From positions 62,001 through 126,000 of the forward strand of contig CBDAQW010000039.1 in NCBI GenBank assembly GCA_965199185.1: a stretch of DNA of 64,000 bases, read 5' to 3'. Below are positions 1 through 8,586 of this stretch, piece after piece. The stretch's first letter is position 1; each line of letters begins with the position of its first letter. The translations under genes were made by a program, and so were the position numbers. The DNA is from Endozoicomonas sp965199185. Its GTDB lineage: Bacteria; Pseudomonadota; Gammaproteobacteria; Pseudomonadales; Endozoicomonadaceae. The notes beneath the pieces are model-generated. The model ran no database searches, was not told the DNA's origin, and saw only the letters and a list, made by a program, of their open reading frames with translations.

Positions 1-2195
1 CGACCCCTTTACTAAGAATGAAAAATGGTCATTACGCTAAAGAGGGTGAGTTTACACCGGTCACCTGGGATCAGGCGTTTCAAGTGATGGCGCAGCAATT
101 TAAAAAAACATTAGCTAAAAAAGGCCCCTCAGCCGTCGGCATGTTTGGCTCTGGGCAATGGACACTTTGGGAAGGTTATGCCGCCTCCAAATTTATGAAA
201 GCCGGATTACGTTCCAACAATATCGACCCGAATGCACGACATTGTATGGCTTCTGCTGTGGGTGGTTTCATGCGTACCTTTGGCATTGATGAACCTATGG
301 GTTGTTACGATGATTTTGAGAATGCCGATCTGTTCGTTCTCTGGGGTTCCAATATGGCGGAGAATCATCCGGTATTATGGAGCCGGATTGCCGCTCGGGT
401 ACTGGCCTTTGACCATGTTCGTGTAGAAGTCTTATCGACTTACCGCCATCGCTCCTGCGAGCTAGCACAGCATCCAATGATCTTCAATCCACAGACCGAT
501 CTGGCCATTGGTAACTACATCTGCAACCACATCATTACTTCCGGCAAGGTCAATACTGAGTTTGTTGAGAAGCATACCCATTTTCGTCTGGGCACCAGCG
601 ATATTGGTTATGGCCTGAGGCCGGAGGATTTCCGCCAGAAAGATGCAGCCAACCCGGACGACGGTAGTTCAAAAGAGATTTCTTTCAGCGAGTTTGCCCG
701 CTTTGTTAAAGACTATACGCTGGAAAAAACGTCTGCGCTGTCCGGTGTTCCGGAAGAGTTGCTGGAAAAGCTCGCCGACAGTTATGCCAACCCTGATGTA
801 AAGGTCATGTCTCTGTGGACCATGGGCGTCAACCAACACACCCGTGGTGTCTGGATGAACAACATCATTTACAACATTCACCTGCTCACCGGCAAGATTT
901 CTCAACCTGGCAACAGCCCATTCTCACTCACCGGTCAGCCTTCGGCCTGCGGTACCGCCAGAGAGGTGGGCACGTTCAGCCACCGACTGCCCGCCGATAT
1001 GGTGGTCAATAACCCAACTCATCGCCAAAAGGCCGAGAAAATCTGGAAACTGCCTTCCGGCACTATTCCTGAAAAGCCTGGATTTCACGCCACTCTGCAG
1101 GATCGTATGTTGAAAGATGGCAATCTCAATGCCTACTGGGTGATGTGCAATAACAATATGCAGACCGCTCCGAATCTGAACAAGGAAACCTGGCCGGGTT
1201 ATCGCAATCCAGACAATTTTATAGTGGTGTCAGACCCCTACCCCACCGTCACTACTGAAGCAGCGGATCTGATTTTACCCACGGCCATGTGGATCGAAAA
1301 AGAAGGTGCTTATGGCAATGCCGAGCGACGCACTCAGTTCTGGTATCAGCAGGTAAAAGCACCGGAAGATGCCCGCAGCGATCTCTGGCAAATTATGGAG
1401 TTCTCCAAGTATTTTCAGGTCGAAGACGTCTGGCCTGCTGAGTTGTTGAAAAAAGCACCGCAACTCAAAGGTAAACGGCTTTATGATGTTTTATACGAAA
1501 ATGGTCAGGTTAATAAATTCCCATTATCAGAAGTTAATCCTGACCGGGATAACGATGAATCCCATCACTTTGGTTTTTATGTTCAAAAAGGCTTGTTTGA
1601 AGAGTACGCCACCTTCGGACGAGGCAAGGCGCACGATCTGGCTCCCTTTGAAATGTACCATAAAGCCAGAGGCATACGCTGGCCGGTAGTGAATGGCGAA
1701 GAAACTCGCTGGCGCTTCAATGGCGACTACGACCCCTATGTTCCCGAAGGTGAAGATTTCCGTTTTTATGGCAAACCGGATGGTAAAGCCTGGATATTCG
1801 CCCTACCCTATGAGCCTCCGGCAGAATCACCCGATGAAGAGTTCCCTATGTGGCTCTGTACCGGGCGAGTGCTGGAACACTGGCATTCAGGCAGTATGAC
1901 CCAGCGTATTCCTGAGCTTTATAAAGCCTTTCCTGATGCGGTTCTGTTCATGCACCCTGATGATGCCAGAAAAATAGGCGCACGCCGCGGCAGCCAAGTC
2001 AAAGTAATTTCCCGGCGTGGTGAAATTCTGACCCGTGTAGAAACCAGAGGCCGGAACCGAATGCCCAGAGGTTATACCTTTATTCCGTTCTTTGACGCCT
2101 CTCAACTGGTCAATAAACTGCTTCTTGATGCCACTGACCCGCTGTCGAAACAAACGGACTTTAAAAAGTGCGCCGTTCGGGTAGAAATACCCTGA
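1..2195 (+). CDS. napA: Periplasmic nitrate reductase catalytic subunit NapA (5' end outside window)
   Basis: NapA is the molybdenum bis-MGD subunit that reduces nitrate to nitrite in the periplasm. The frame is open to the first base of the window (codons reading TPLLR precede the first ATG at 18), so the N-terminal Tat signal and the [4Fe-4S] cysteines lie outside. The visible part holds the Mo-ligand cysteine in NARHCMASA about 80 residues in, the pterin-binding core, and a C-terminal dinucleotide-binding domain that includes TGRVLEHWHSGSMT. napB follows after 16 bp and napC after that, which gives the standard NapABC electron route. Identification is firm from length, motifs and neighbours. 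Confidence 0.96.
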   Translation, partial: TPLLRMKNGHYAKEGEFTPVTWDQAFQVMAQQFKKTLAKKGPSAVGMFGSGQWTLWEGYAASKFMKAGLRSNNIDPNARHCMASAVGGFMRTFGIDEPMGCYDDFENADLFVLWGSNMAENHPVLWSRIAARVLAFDHVRVEVLSTYRHRSCELAQHPMIFNPQTDLAIGNYICNHIITSGKVNTEFVEKHTHFRLGTSDIGYGLRPEDFRQKDAANPDDGSSKEISFSEFARFVKDYTLEKTSALSGVPEELLEKLADSYANPDVKVMSLWTMGVNQHTRGVWMNNIIYNIHLLTGKISQPGNSPFSLTGQPSACGTAREVGTFSHRLPADMVVNNPTHRQKAEKIWKLPSGTIPEKPGFHATLQDRMLKDGNLNAYWVMCNNNMQTAPNLNKETWPGYRNPDNFIVVSDPYPTVTTEAADLILPTAMWIEKEGAYGNAERRTQFWYQQVKAPEDARSDLWQIMEFSKYFQVEDVWPAELLKKAPQLKGKRLYDVLYENGQVNKFPLSEVNPDRDNDESHHFGFYVQKGLFEEYATFGRGKAHDLAPFEMYHKARGIRWPVVNGEETRWRFNGDYDPYVPEGEDFRFYGKPDGKAWIFALPYEPPAESPDEEFPMWLCTGRVLEHWHSGSMTQRIPELYKAFPDAVLFMHPDDARKIGARRGSQVKVISRRGEILTRVETRGRNRMPRGYTFIPFFDASQLVNKLLLDATDPLSKQTDFKKCAVRVEIP

Positions 2196-2211
2196 ATACC
2201 GGAGATCGGTT

Positions 2212-2706
2212 ATGAAAACAGCACATCTGCTTTTCACCGGACTGCTGACAACGGCCGGATTGAGTGTCGTCATAATGGCGGCAGATTCAGACCAGCAACC
2301 GATTAGTATTGAATCGTCGTCTGCGCCTGTCTGTGTTGATTCCTTGCGTGGGCATACTCCCATTGACGAGGAAGATAATGCACCTCGCCTAAAGAAAATA
2401 CCGAAAGAATCAGAACGATACCCTCTGCAATATGTTGGTCAGCCACCTCTGATTCCGCACGCTATCCGTGGATATCACATCACCATCAACAGCAACAAAT
2501 GTTTGCAGTGTCACAGCTGGGAGAACGCCGTCAAAATGAAAGCGCCCAGAATCAGTATTACGCATTTCACTGATCGTCAGGGTAAGGTGCTCGCCGATGT
2601 TTCACCGAACCGTTATTTCTGCACTCAGTGCCATGTCCCACAGGCTAATGCCAAGCCACTGGTTCCAAACATTTTTGAACCAGTGGACAGCTTGAAAACC
2701 CCCTGA
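2212..2706 (+). CDS. napB: Diheme cytochrome c NapB, nitrate reductase electron-transfer subunit
   Basis: A 164-residue periplasmic protein with an N-terminal signal peptide (hydrophobic stretch around residues 5-22) and two CxxCH heme c sites, at about 97-101 (CLQCH) and 137-141 (CTQCH). It passes electrons from NapC to the NapA active site. It starts 16 bp after napA and ends 7 bp before napC, so the three are almost certainly co-transcribed. Length and motif spacing match the family. Confidence 0.95.
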   Translation: MKTAHLLFTGLLTTAGLSVVIMAADSDQQPISIESSSAPVCVDSLRGHTPIDEEDNAPRLKKIPKESERYPLQYVGQPPLIPHAIRGYHITINSNKCLQCHSWENAVKMKAPRISITHFTDRQGKVLADVSPNRYFCTQCHVPQANAKPLVPNIFEPVDSLKTP

Positions 2707-2713
2707 TGCTATT

Positions 2714-3358
2714 ATGAAACTTCCTGACTTTATTCACCGGTACTGGAACATATTCACCCAGCCTGTAGCTCTTGCGTTATGGGTTGTTCTGGCGTTTGGG
2801 TTTACCGCTGGCATTATTTTCTGGGGTGGCTTTAATACTCTGATGGAGGCCAGTAACACCGAAGTATTTTGCACCAGCTGTCATGAGATGCACGACAATG
2901 TGTTCGAAGAAACAAAATCCACCATTCACTACAGCAATCGCTCAGGAGTCAGAGCCACTTGCCCGGATTGCCACGTGCCTCACGAATGGACAGATAAAAT
3001 TGTTCGTAAGATAAGAGCCAGCAAAGAAGTATGGGGAACCATTACCGGTGTCGTAGACACACCTGAGAAATTTGAAGAACATCGCCGCACAATGGCCGAA
3101 AGGGAATGGCAGCGATTAAAAGAGAATGATTCGCTGGAGTGCCGGAACTGCCACAACTTCGCCTATATGGACTTCTCTGTTCAGGCGAATCGTGCAGCAA
3201 AACTGCATAGTACGGCTCTGGCTTCCGGTGAGGCCACCTGCATTGACTGCCACAAAGGCATCGCCCACCGCTTGCCGGATATGAGAGGCGTTGAAGGCTG
3301 GCAGGGCAGTCAAACCACTGAACCTACTGCTGACATGGCCGGAGCAAATAAATTATGA
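2714..3358 (+). CDS. napC: Tetraheme quinol dehydrogenase NapC
   Basis: A membrane-anchored NapC/NirT-family cytochrome of 214 residues. One N-terminal transmembrane helix (about residues 18-40) is followed by four CxxCH motifs at about 53, 83, 143 and 176. It oxidises membrane quinol and feeds electrons to NapB/NapA. Its stop codon overlaps the start of the small downstream reading frame at 3355, which implies translational coupling with that gene. Confidence 0.95.
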   Translation: MKLPDFIHRYWNIFTQPVALALWVVLAFGFTAGIIFWGGFNTLMEASNTEVFCTSCHEMHDNVFEETKSTIHYSNRSGVRATCPDCHVPHEWTDKIVRKIRASKEVWGTITGVVDTPEKFEEHRRTMAEREWQRLKENDSLECRNCHNFAYMDFSVQANRAAKLHSTALASGEATCIDCHKGIAHRLPDMRGVEGWQGSQTTEPTADMAGANKL

Positions 3359-3484
3359 GCATGACCGAATACATTATCTGGCACATACTGGGTTATATGG
3401 CAATGCCCATGATTTTTTTTGGGTGGTTTTGCCGTCACGGCGGTGGTCGCCTGTTTTCTGATTGATTTCTACCAGAGAAGTTAA
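3355..3484 (+). pseudogene. Small membrane protein after napC, frameshifted in a T8 run
   Basis: A start codon overlapping the napC stop (ATGA) opens a short frame beginning MSMTEYIIWHILGYMAMP. As written, the frame runs out after a run of eight T (3413-3420). With seven T it continues as a single hydrophobic helix and ends FLIDFYQRS at 3484, giving about 42 residues. The start resembles the short one-helix proteins that follow napC in Vibrio-like nap operons (TIGR02808-type, from memory). This is either a real one-base insertion or a homopolymer sequencing error. Confidence 0.55.
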
Positions 3485-3627
3485 CTCGTCAAGAAAAAAT
3501 CAAGCCATCAATGCACCCGGACTCTACAGGCTGTTATCACCTGAACAATATCCTCAGCACTTTTCAGCACCCGAATCCGGGCAAACAGATCATCTGCTTC
3601 CGGGTAGGCTTTTCGCAAATAATTCAA

Positions 3628-4452
3628 TCACTGTTTAATCCTGGATGGGTGGTATTTCCATTTCCCGTTAGCCAGATCACGCTCACCCAGATTAATCATC
3701 AAATCCACCACCGACGACCAGGGCATAGCATGACGACGTTCACGAATCATGCCGGTAATATCTGGTGTCGTCAGAGCGGCGCGCCCTACCATCAACTGAG
3801 TGCAACCGGAGACGGACGCGCACTTCTCGGCATCCTCATGATTCCAAATCTCGCCATTGGCAACCACCGGAATATGCAAAGACTCACGAATACGACCAAT
3901 GTATTCCCAATGCGCTGGCGGTTTATAACCTTCTACTTTTGTACGAGCATGTACTGCTAACTCAGACGCACCAGCATCCTGAACCGCATGAGCGTTTTCC
4001 AGATACTGTTTTTTGTCAAAGTAACCCAATCGGATTTTAGCCGTCACCGGATACTCATCGGGCACCGCATCACGCACTGCTTTAACAATGTCATGCACCC
4101 GATCAGGTTCCAGCAACAAAATCGCCCCACCTTTTTTCTTATTCACGGTTTTTGACGGACAACCAAAATTTAAATCCACGCCCGGTGAGCCCAGCTCCAC
4201 CGCTCGCTGTGCATTCACCGCCATCAGTTCCGGATCACACCCAAGCAGTTGAATTCTGACAGGTGTTCCATTGGATGTCTTACCACCATTGGCAAGCTCG
4301 GGGCAAATACGACGAAACACAGGCCTTGGCAACAGGCCGTCACTGACCCGGATAAACTCCGTGACACAGAGATCAAAGCTGTTGACTGCCGTGAGCAAGT
4401 CTCGCATATCGTAATCCATAACACCTTCCATAGGTGCAAGAATCAGCCGCAT
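3628..4452 (-). CDS. dusC: tRNA-dihydrouridine synthase DusC, shortened by an in-frame TGA
   Basis: An FMN-dependent enzyme that reduces uridine (position 16 in E. coli) in the tRNA D-loop. The TIM-barrel core is intact: LAPMEGV near the start, the catalytic-cysteine region FGCPSKTVN, and VVANGEIW. I chose the start at 4452 because it has a good AGGGA site and matches the family N-terminus; the frame runs 11 codons further upstream. It ends ...YHPSRIKQ then TGA, where E. coli DusC has RIKQW. About 39 more family-like codons follow in frame (LNYLRKAYPEADDLF...) to a second stop at 3508. A single TGG-to-TGA change therefore removes the end of the helical tRNA-binding domain, and activity is doubtful. 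Confidence 0.85.
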   Translation of the reverse strand: MRLILAPMEGVMDYDMRDLLTAVNSFDLCVTEFIRVSDGLLPRPVFRRICPELANGGKTSNGTPVRIQLLGCDPELMAVNAQRAVELGSPGVDLNFGCPSKTVNKKKGGAILLLEPDRVHDIVKAVRDAVPDEYPVTAKIRLGYFDKKQYLENAHAVQDAGASELAVHARTKVEGYKPPAHWEYIGRIRESLHIPVVANGEIWNHEDAEKCASVSGCTQLMVGRAALTTPDITGMIRERRHAMPWSSVVDLMINLGERDLANGKWKYHPSRIKQ

Positions 4453-4580
4453 TGTGTTTCCCTTGACTGTATAAAAGCCGCGCATTTTAGCCTGTTACTG
4501 ATTCTGTTAAAAATAGAGACTTTACCGGATGACAGACTCTCACTATGCTTTGTCCGGTTTGAATAGAACTTGTGTACTTA

Positions 4581-6548
4581 ATGACTCTGAATAATTTCAA
4601 TATTGCCGACCTGGAATGGGATAAAAGCGGTACGCCCGTTTCCAACCAGTTTGATGATGTGTACTTTTCCAAGGTGTCCGGTCTTGCGGAAACCCGCCAT
4701 GTATTTTTACAACACAACCAGTTAGCGCCACGTTTTCAAAGACTGCTCCCTAATAGTATTTTTACCATTGCGGAAACCGGCTTTGGCACCGGACTGAACT
4801 TTCTTTGCGCCTGGCAGTTGTTTGATCAAGTCGCTCCAGCAGGCTGTCGGCTTCATTTCATCAGTACCGAAAAGTATCCATTAAGCACTGACGATATGCG
4901 TCAGGCACTGACTATTTTTCCTGAGCTGCAAAACTACGCTTCGGAGTTAAGCGAACAATATCAAACGCCCAGCCAACCGGTCTCTGAGCTTAAACTGGGC
5001 AACGGGCGCATCACGCTCACCCTGCTGGCAGGTGATGTTCTGGACACATTACCAACACTTGATCACAAGATAAACGCCTGGTTTCTGGACGGATTTGCGC
5101 CAGCCAAAAACCCCGATATGTGGCAACCCAAACTCTTCCGCTCCATGGCTGACATCAGTGCCACTGACGCCACCTATGCAACGTTTACCGCTGCCGCCAT
5201 AGTTCGCAGCGGTCTGGCTGCGGCGGGTTTCTCGGTCAAAAAATGCCCGGGATTTGGTAACAAACGGGATATGCTCTGTGGTGAGTTTATCCCGGCGCAA
5301 CAGCATCAGGCGAACAGTAAACCCTGGTTTGCTCCTTCTCAGCATCATAATCCGGACAAGTCTGCCATTGTCGTTGGTGGAGGTATGGCTGGCACCAGTT
5401 GCGCCCGCTCACTGGCCGAACGGGGCTGGCAGGTGAACATTGTTGAACAGCATGACCAGCTAGCCGCAGAAGCATCGGGCAATCCACAAGGCGTACTCTA
5501 CGCCAAACTCTCAGCAGACAATACACCGCTGAGTCGTTTTATCCTGCAAGGGTATCAATATACCTTGCAACTGCTGGAAACACTGAACTTTCAGGAATGG
5601 CAGCAATGCGGCGTGGTACAACTAGCCACTAATGATAAAGTGGCCGAACGTCATAAAGCACTGGATACACAACACCCGGACAGCCTCCTGCAATACCTTG
5701 GTAAAGAACAATTATCAGAAATTGCCGGTCTGCCTGTGGAGCATGACGGACTTTTCTTTCCACAAGCCGGTTGGATAAACCCACCTGCCCTGTGCAGAAC
5801 GCTGGCAGGTCACCCCAATATTCGGGTTTCTACCAATACTCATCTTTCAGAGATCCGCAAAGAAAACGACCTCTGGCATCTATTCAATGGAGCAAAACCC
5901 GTCGGCAGCAGCCGTACACTGATTATTGCGGAAGGTACCGCCAGTCATCAGTTGGCACAGTTGCAACATCTGCCTCTGAAAGCCATCCGTGGTCAGGTAA
6001 CGCGTGTTGCTGCTAATCCTGCCAGCAAACAGCTATCCACCTGTGTGTGTGGTGATGGTTATATTGCTCCGGCAACTGGTGGTTATCACACTATGGGCGC
6101 AACCTTTAATTTCAAAGACGACAATCCGCAAGTCACCGACAAAGATCACCGAAAAAATCTGGGCATGCAGTCGCACTGGTTCTCTTCGATGTATCAGGCG
6201 ATGGGGGGAGAGCAGAGTCATATTCTCGATGGTCGGGTAGGTTTTCGATGCACGACACCGGATTACCTGCCAGTGGTGGGCGCAATGGTGGATTATCAGG
6301 GATTTATCGAGCAGTACGCTCCGCTGCGTAAAAACATGAAGCACCGCTTCAGCGACAGCGTACATTATCTCGATGGGCTTTATGTATCAGCAGGGCATGG
6401 TTCCAGAGGCACCCTGTCATGCCCGCTGTCAGGAGAGATTCTTGCCAGGATGATTACTGGAGAAACCTCTCCTCTGGATGAAAGTCTGCAACACGCCATC
6501 AACCCTACCCGTTTTCTGGTTCGGGCGCTGGCGCGGGGTAAAATCTAG
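4581..6548 (+). CDS. mnmC: Bifunctional tRNA mnm5s2U biosynthesis protein MnmC
   Basis: Carries out the last two steps of wobble-uridine modification: the C-terminal FAD oxidase removes the carboxymethyl group and the N-terminal methyltransferase then forms mnm5U. The N-terminal half shows the SAM motif ETGFGTGLNFL and DGFAPAKNPDMW. The C-terminal half starts with an FAD Rossmann motif (IVVGGGMAGTSCA, near residue 260). About 655 residues is normal. The ATG at 4581 is preferred over a GTG three codons upstream; neither has a strong ribosome site. It is transcribed divergently from dusC, another tRNA modification gene, and converges on msrA. Confidence 0.93.
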   Translation: MTLNNFNIADLEWDKSGTPVSNQFDDVYFSKVSGLAETRHVFLQHNQLAPRFQRLLPNSIFTIAETGFGTGLNFLCAWQLFDQVAPAGCRLHFISTEKYPLSTDDMRQALTIFPELQNYASELSEQYQTPSQPVSELKLGNGRITLTLLAGDVLDTLPTLDHKINAWFLDGFAPAKNPDMWQPKLFRSMADISATDATYATFTAAAIVRSGLAAAGFSVKKCPGFGNKRDMLCGEFIPAQQHQANSKPWFAPSQHHNPDKSAIVVGGGMAGTSCARSLAERGWQVNIVEQHDQLAAEASGNPQGVLYAKLSADNTPLSRFILQGYQYTLQLLETLNFQEWQQCGVVQLATNDKVAERHKALDTQHPDSLLQYLGKEQLSEIAGLPVEHDGLFFPQAGWINPPALCRTLAGHPNIRVSTNTHLSEIRKENDLWHLFNGAKPVGSSRTLIIAEGTASHQLAQLQHLPLKAIRGQVTRVAANPASKQLSTCVCGDGYIAPATGGYHTMGATFNFKDDNPQVTDKDHRKNLGMQSHWFSSMYQAMGGEQSHILDGRVGFRCTTPDYLPVVGAMVDYQGFIEQYAPLRKNMKHRFSDSVHYLDGLYVSAGHGSRGTLSCPLSGEILARMITGETSPLDESLQHAINPTRFLVRALARGKI

Positions 6549-6555
6549 CGGACGG

Positions 6556-7200
6556 CTAAGGATTCAGGGATGGCGGCAGGCAAATGTCGGTTCCGCCAAT
6601 TCCGCAATAGCCTTCAGGATTCTTGGCAAGATACTGCTGGTGATAGTCTTCTGCGTAAAAGAATTCCGGGGCTGAGCGAATTTCGGTCGTAATATCCTCA
6701 TGACCACCGGACTTCAACGCTTCAGCGTATTGGGTCCGGGTCTGTTGGGCGACATATTCCTGATCAGCCGTTGTCGTATAAATTGCTGACCGGTATTGGG
6801 TGCCACGATCATTGCCCTGACGCATGCCCTGAGTCGGGTCGTGGGATTCCCAGAATACCGTTAACAATTGAGCTGTGGAAATAACCGACTCATCATAAAC
6901 CACCATCACTATCTCTGTGTGCCCGGTTCCACCAGAGCAGACCTCTTCATAAGTCGGGTTGGGTGTATAGCCTCCGGCATAACCAACCGCTGTTGTATAA
7001 ACACCCTGCTGTTGCCAATACACACGCTCTGCTCCCCAGAAACAACCAAGTCCAAGATAGATCACAGAAAGGTGTTCAGGAAAAGGGCCTTGCAATGGTT
7101 GCTGATTAACAAAATGACGGGCAGGCACTGGCATCACCTGTGAACGCCCTGGTAGTGCTTGCTGTGGCTCGGGCAATTCATTTTTGGAAAACAAGGCCAT
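6556..7200 (-). CDS. msrA: Peptide methionine sulfoxide reductase MsrA
   Basis: Repairs methionine-S-sulfoxide in proteins. The catalytic GCFWGAER motif lies near residue 52, followed by the conserved VGYAGG and the HDPTQ region. The start at 7200 is chosen because AGGAG lies six bases upstream; an ATG five codons earlier lacks this spacing. The N-terminal extension of about 45 residues before the core is typical of the E. coli-type long MsrA. It lies 16 bp downstream of the M23 peptidase gene on the same strand. Confidence 0.94.
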   Translation of the reverse strand: MALFSKNELPEPQQALPGRSQVMPVPARHFVNQQPLQGPFPEHLSVIYLGLGCFWGAERVYWQQQGVYTTAVGYAGGYTPNPTYEEVCSGGTGHTEIVMVVYDESVISTAQLLTVFWESHDPTQGMRQGNDRGTQYRSAIYTTTADQEYVAQQTRTQYAEALKSGGHEDITTEIRSAPEFFYAEDYHQQYLAKNPEGYCGIGGTDICLPPSLNP

Positions 7201-7216
7201 TTCAATCTCCTGCATT

Positions 7217-8053
7217 TTATTGCTCTGACAGGGTTAACAGTTTTGGGTCAAGACGCTCATTAAACCAGTTATAACGCCAGTCCAGGTGCGGTCCGGTGAC
7301 TCTGCCGGTAGCGCCAACTTCGCCAATAATATCGCCACGGGTTATTTTTTGTCCTGCCTTTACCGAAATTTTGCTTAGATGCAGAAAGCTGGAAAAAATC
7401 CCGAAGCCGTGATCAATAATAATGGTGCCACCGGAATAATACAGATCGGCATCTGTCAGCTTAACGACACCATCAGCCGGAGCCGACACCGCTGTCCCCG
7501 TCGGTACCGCCACATCCAGCCCATAATGAGGTCTGCCCGGCTTGCCGTTATACACTCGCTGACTGCCATAAACACCACTGATTCGACCAGTCACCGGCCA
7601 GTCAAAACCGTTAAACAGATCATGCTGCCATGTGCCGCCGGTACGGGCATTACGAACCGCTTTAGAGTCGTCCCGAATCCGCTTGAGCACATGCTCGGCT
7701 GGTGTAACATATTTTCTGGCTACACCAGTAATACGCTCTATTTTATATTTCCGGGGTGTCAGCGTCAGTGTCATTTTCTGCCGCTGCCCGTCAGACGATG
7801 CAATCACGTAATGTTGAGTCAGGCTGGCATCACGCCCAAAGCCGATGATAAAACGCCCTTCTTTATCAACCATGACATCCATATCTTGATAAATAATCCG
7901 GCTTTTCGGGTCAGTCTGACCCACAAAAACCCCTCCCGGAGTGAGTTGTGTCTGCAATCCTTGAGCTAGAATCTGAACAGAAAAAAACAGAAAAATAATT
8001 CCGGGAAAAAATGCTCTAGAAAAAATGGCTCTAGAAAAAATAACTTTGTGCAT
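7217..8053 (-). CDS. Secreted M23-family (LytM/lysostaphin-type) metallopeptidase
   Basis: A predicted periplasmic or outer-membrane-side peptidoglycan endopeptidase of 278 residues. It has an N-terminal hydrophobic signal segment ending near VQILAQG, a beta-rich middle region, and a C-terminal LytM domain with the zinc motifs HYGLD and GPHLDWR plus the SSFLHLS histidine. The start at 8053 is supported by GGAGGTG just upstream. The signal region contains a short direct repeat (IFSRA twice), possibly from a small tandem duplication. The precise cell-wall substrate cannot be told from sequence. Confidence 0.88.
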   Translation of the reverse strand: MHKVIFSRAIFSRAFFPGIIFLFFSVQILAQGLQTQLTPGGVFVGQTDPKSRIIYQDMDVMVDKEGRFIIGFGRDASLTQHYVIASSDGQRQKMTLTLTPRKYKIERITGVARKYVTPAEHVLKRIRDDSKAVRNARTGGTWQHDLFNGFDWPVTGRISGVYGSQRVYNGKPGRPHYGLDVAVPTGTAVSAPADGVVKLTDADLYYSGGTIIIDHGFGIFSSFLHLSKISVKAGQKITRGDIIGEVGATGRVTGPHLDWRYNWFNERLDPKLLTLSEQ

Positions 8054-8144
8054 ATTCACCTCCTGTTTTTTGCATTTCATTGTGCCTTAAGCTATCGATG
8101 AAAACAGCAAATGATAAATACTCATACACCAAAAAGTACCCAGT

Positions 8145-8282
8145 CCTATGAAATCCTATTTTCTGACTCATTGTTCAGTCTCTCTGCTGTGTTACAACTT
8201 TGGTCACATAGTTTGCTATGCTCGCGTCGTTGCGCATTGCATAGCACCAGCCCAATAAGTCAGAAATATACGGTTTCAGAGG
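8145..8282. repeat. Palindromic repeat element, about 138 bp
   Basis: The two ends form imperfect inverted repeats of about 29 bases: the left arm reads CCTATGAAATCC then TTTCTGACTCATTG, and the reverse complement of the right arm reads CCTCTGAAACC then TTTCTGACTTATTG. A second inner inverted repeat (GCTATGC with GCATAGC) sits near 8214-8243. No convincing coding frame is present. This fits a MITE-like or REP-like non-autonomous element. Confidence 0.55.
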
Positions 8283-8352
8283 GTTTGAATGATTGACTCT
8301 GTTTCAGATAGGATAATTGAAAGCGACCACAATAATAAAAAGGAAACTTCCA

Positions 8353-8474
8353 ATGTCTACTCTAAGCTCTGCAGACTTTGCTATTTTTAGTGCCAGCCTG
8401 TTTTTTGTCGGGGTGGATTCGGACTGGCAATATTACTTGGCCTGATTTTCAGTAAAGAGCCAGAGCACTTTTAA
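8353..8474 (+). pseudogene. Small one-helix membrane protein, frameshifted in a G4 run
   Basis: An ATG at 8353 follows a clear AGGAAA ribosome site. As written, the frame closes at 8445 after 30 codons. Adding one G to the run at 8410-8413 gives a smooth 40-residue protein, starting MSTLSSADFAIFSASLFFVG and ending SKEPEHF, with a single hydrophobic helix and a charged tail. The good ribosome site and coherent restored protein suggest a real small gene disrupted by one base, or a sequencing error. I do not recognise the family. Confidence 0.4.
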
Positions 8475-8586
8475 CATTAAATCATTTGGCTCTTCAGGGA
8501 TATCTGTAGGTAAAAAGTTCTTCCGAACGAGAAAAACAGATAGTCCTACGAGTTAACCGTTTTAATCGAGTACGTAGCGGGGGCGT

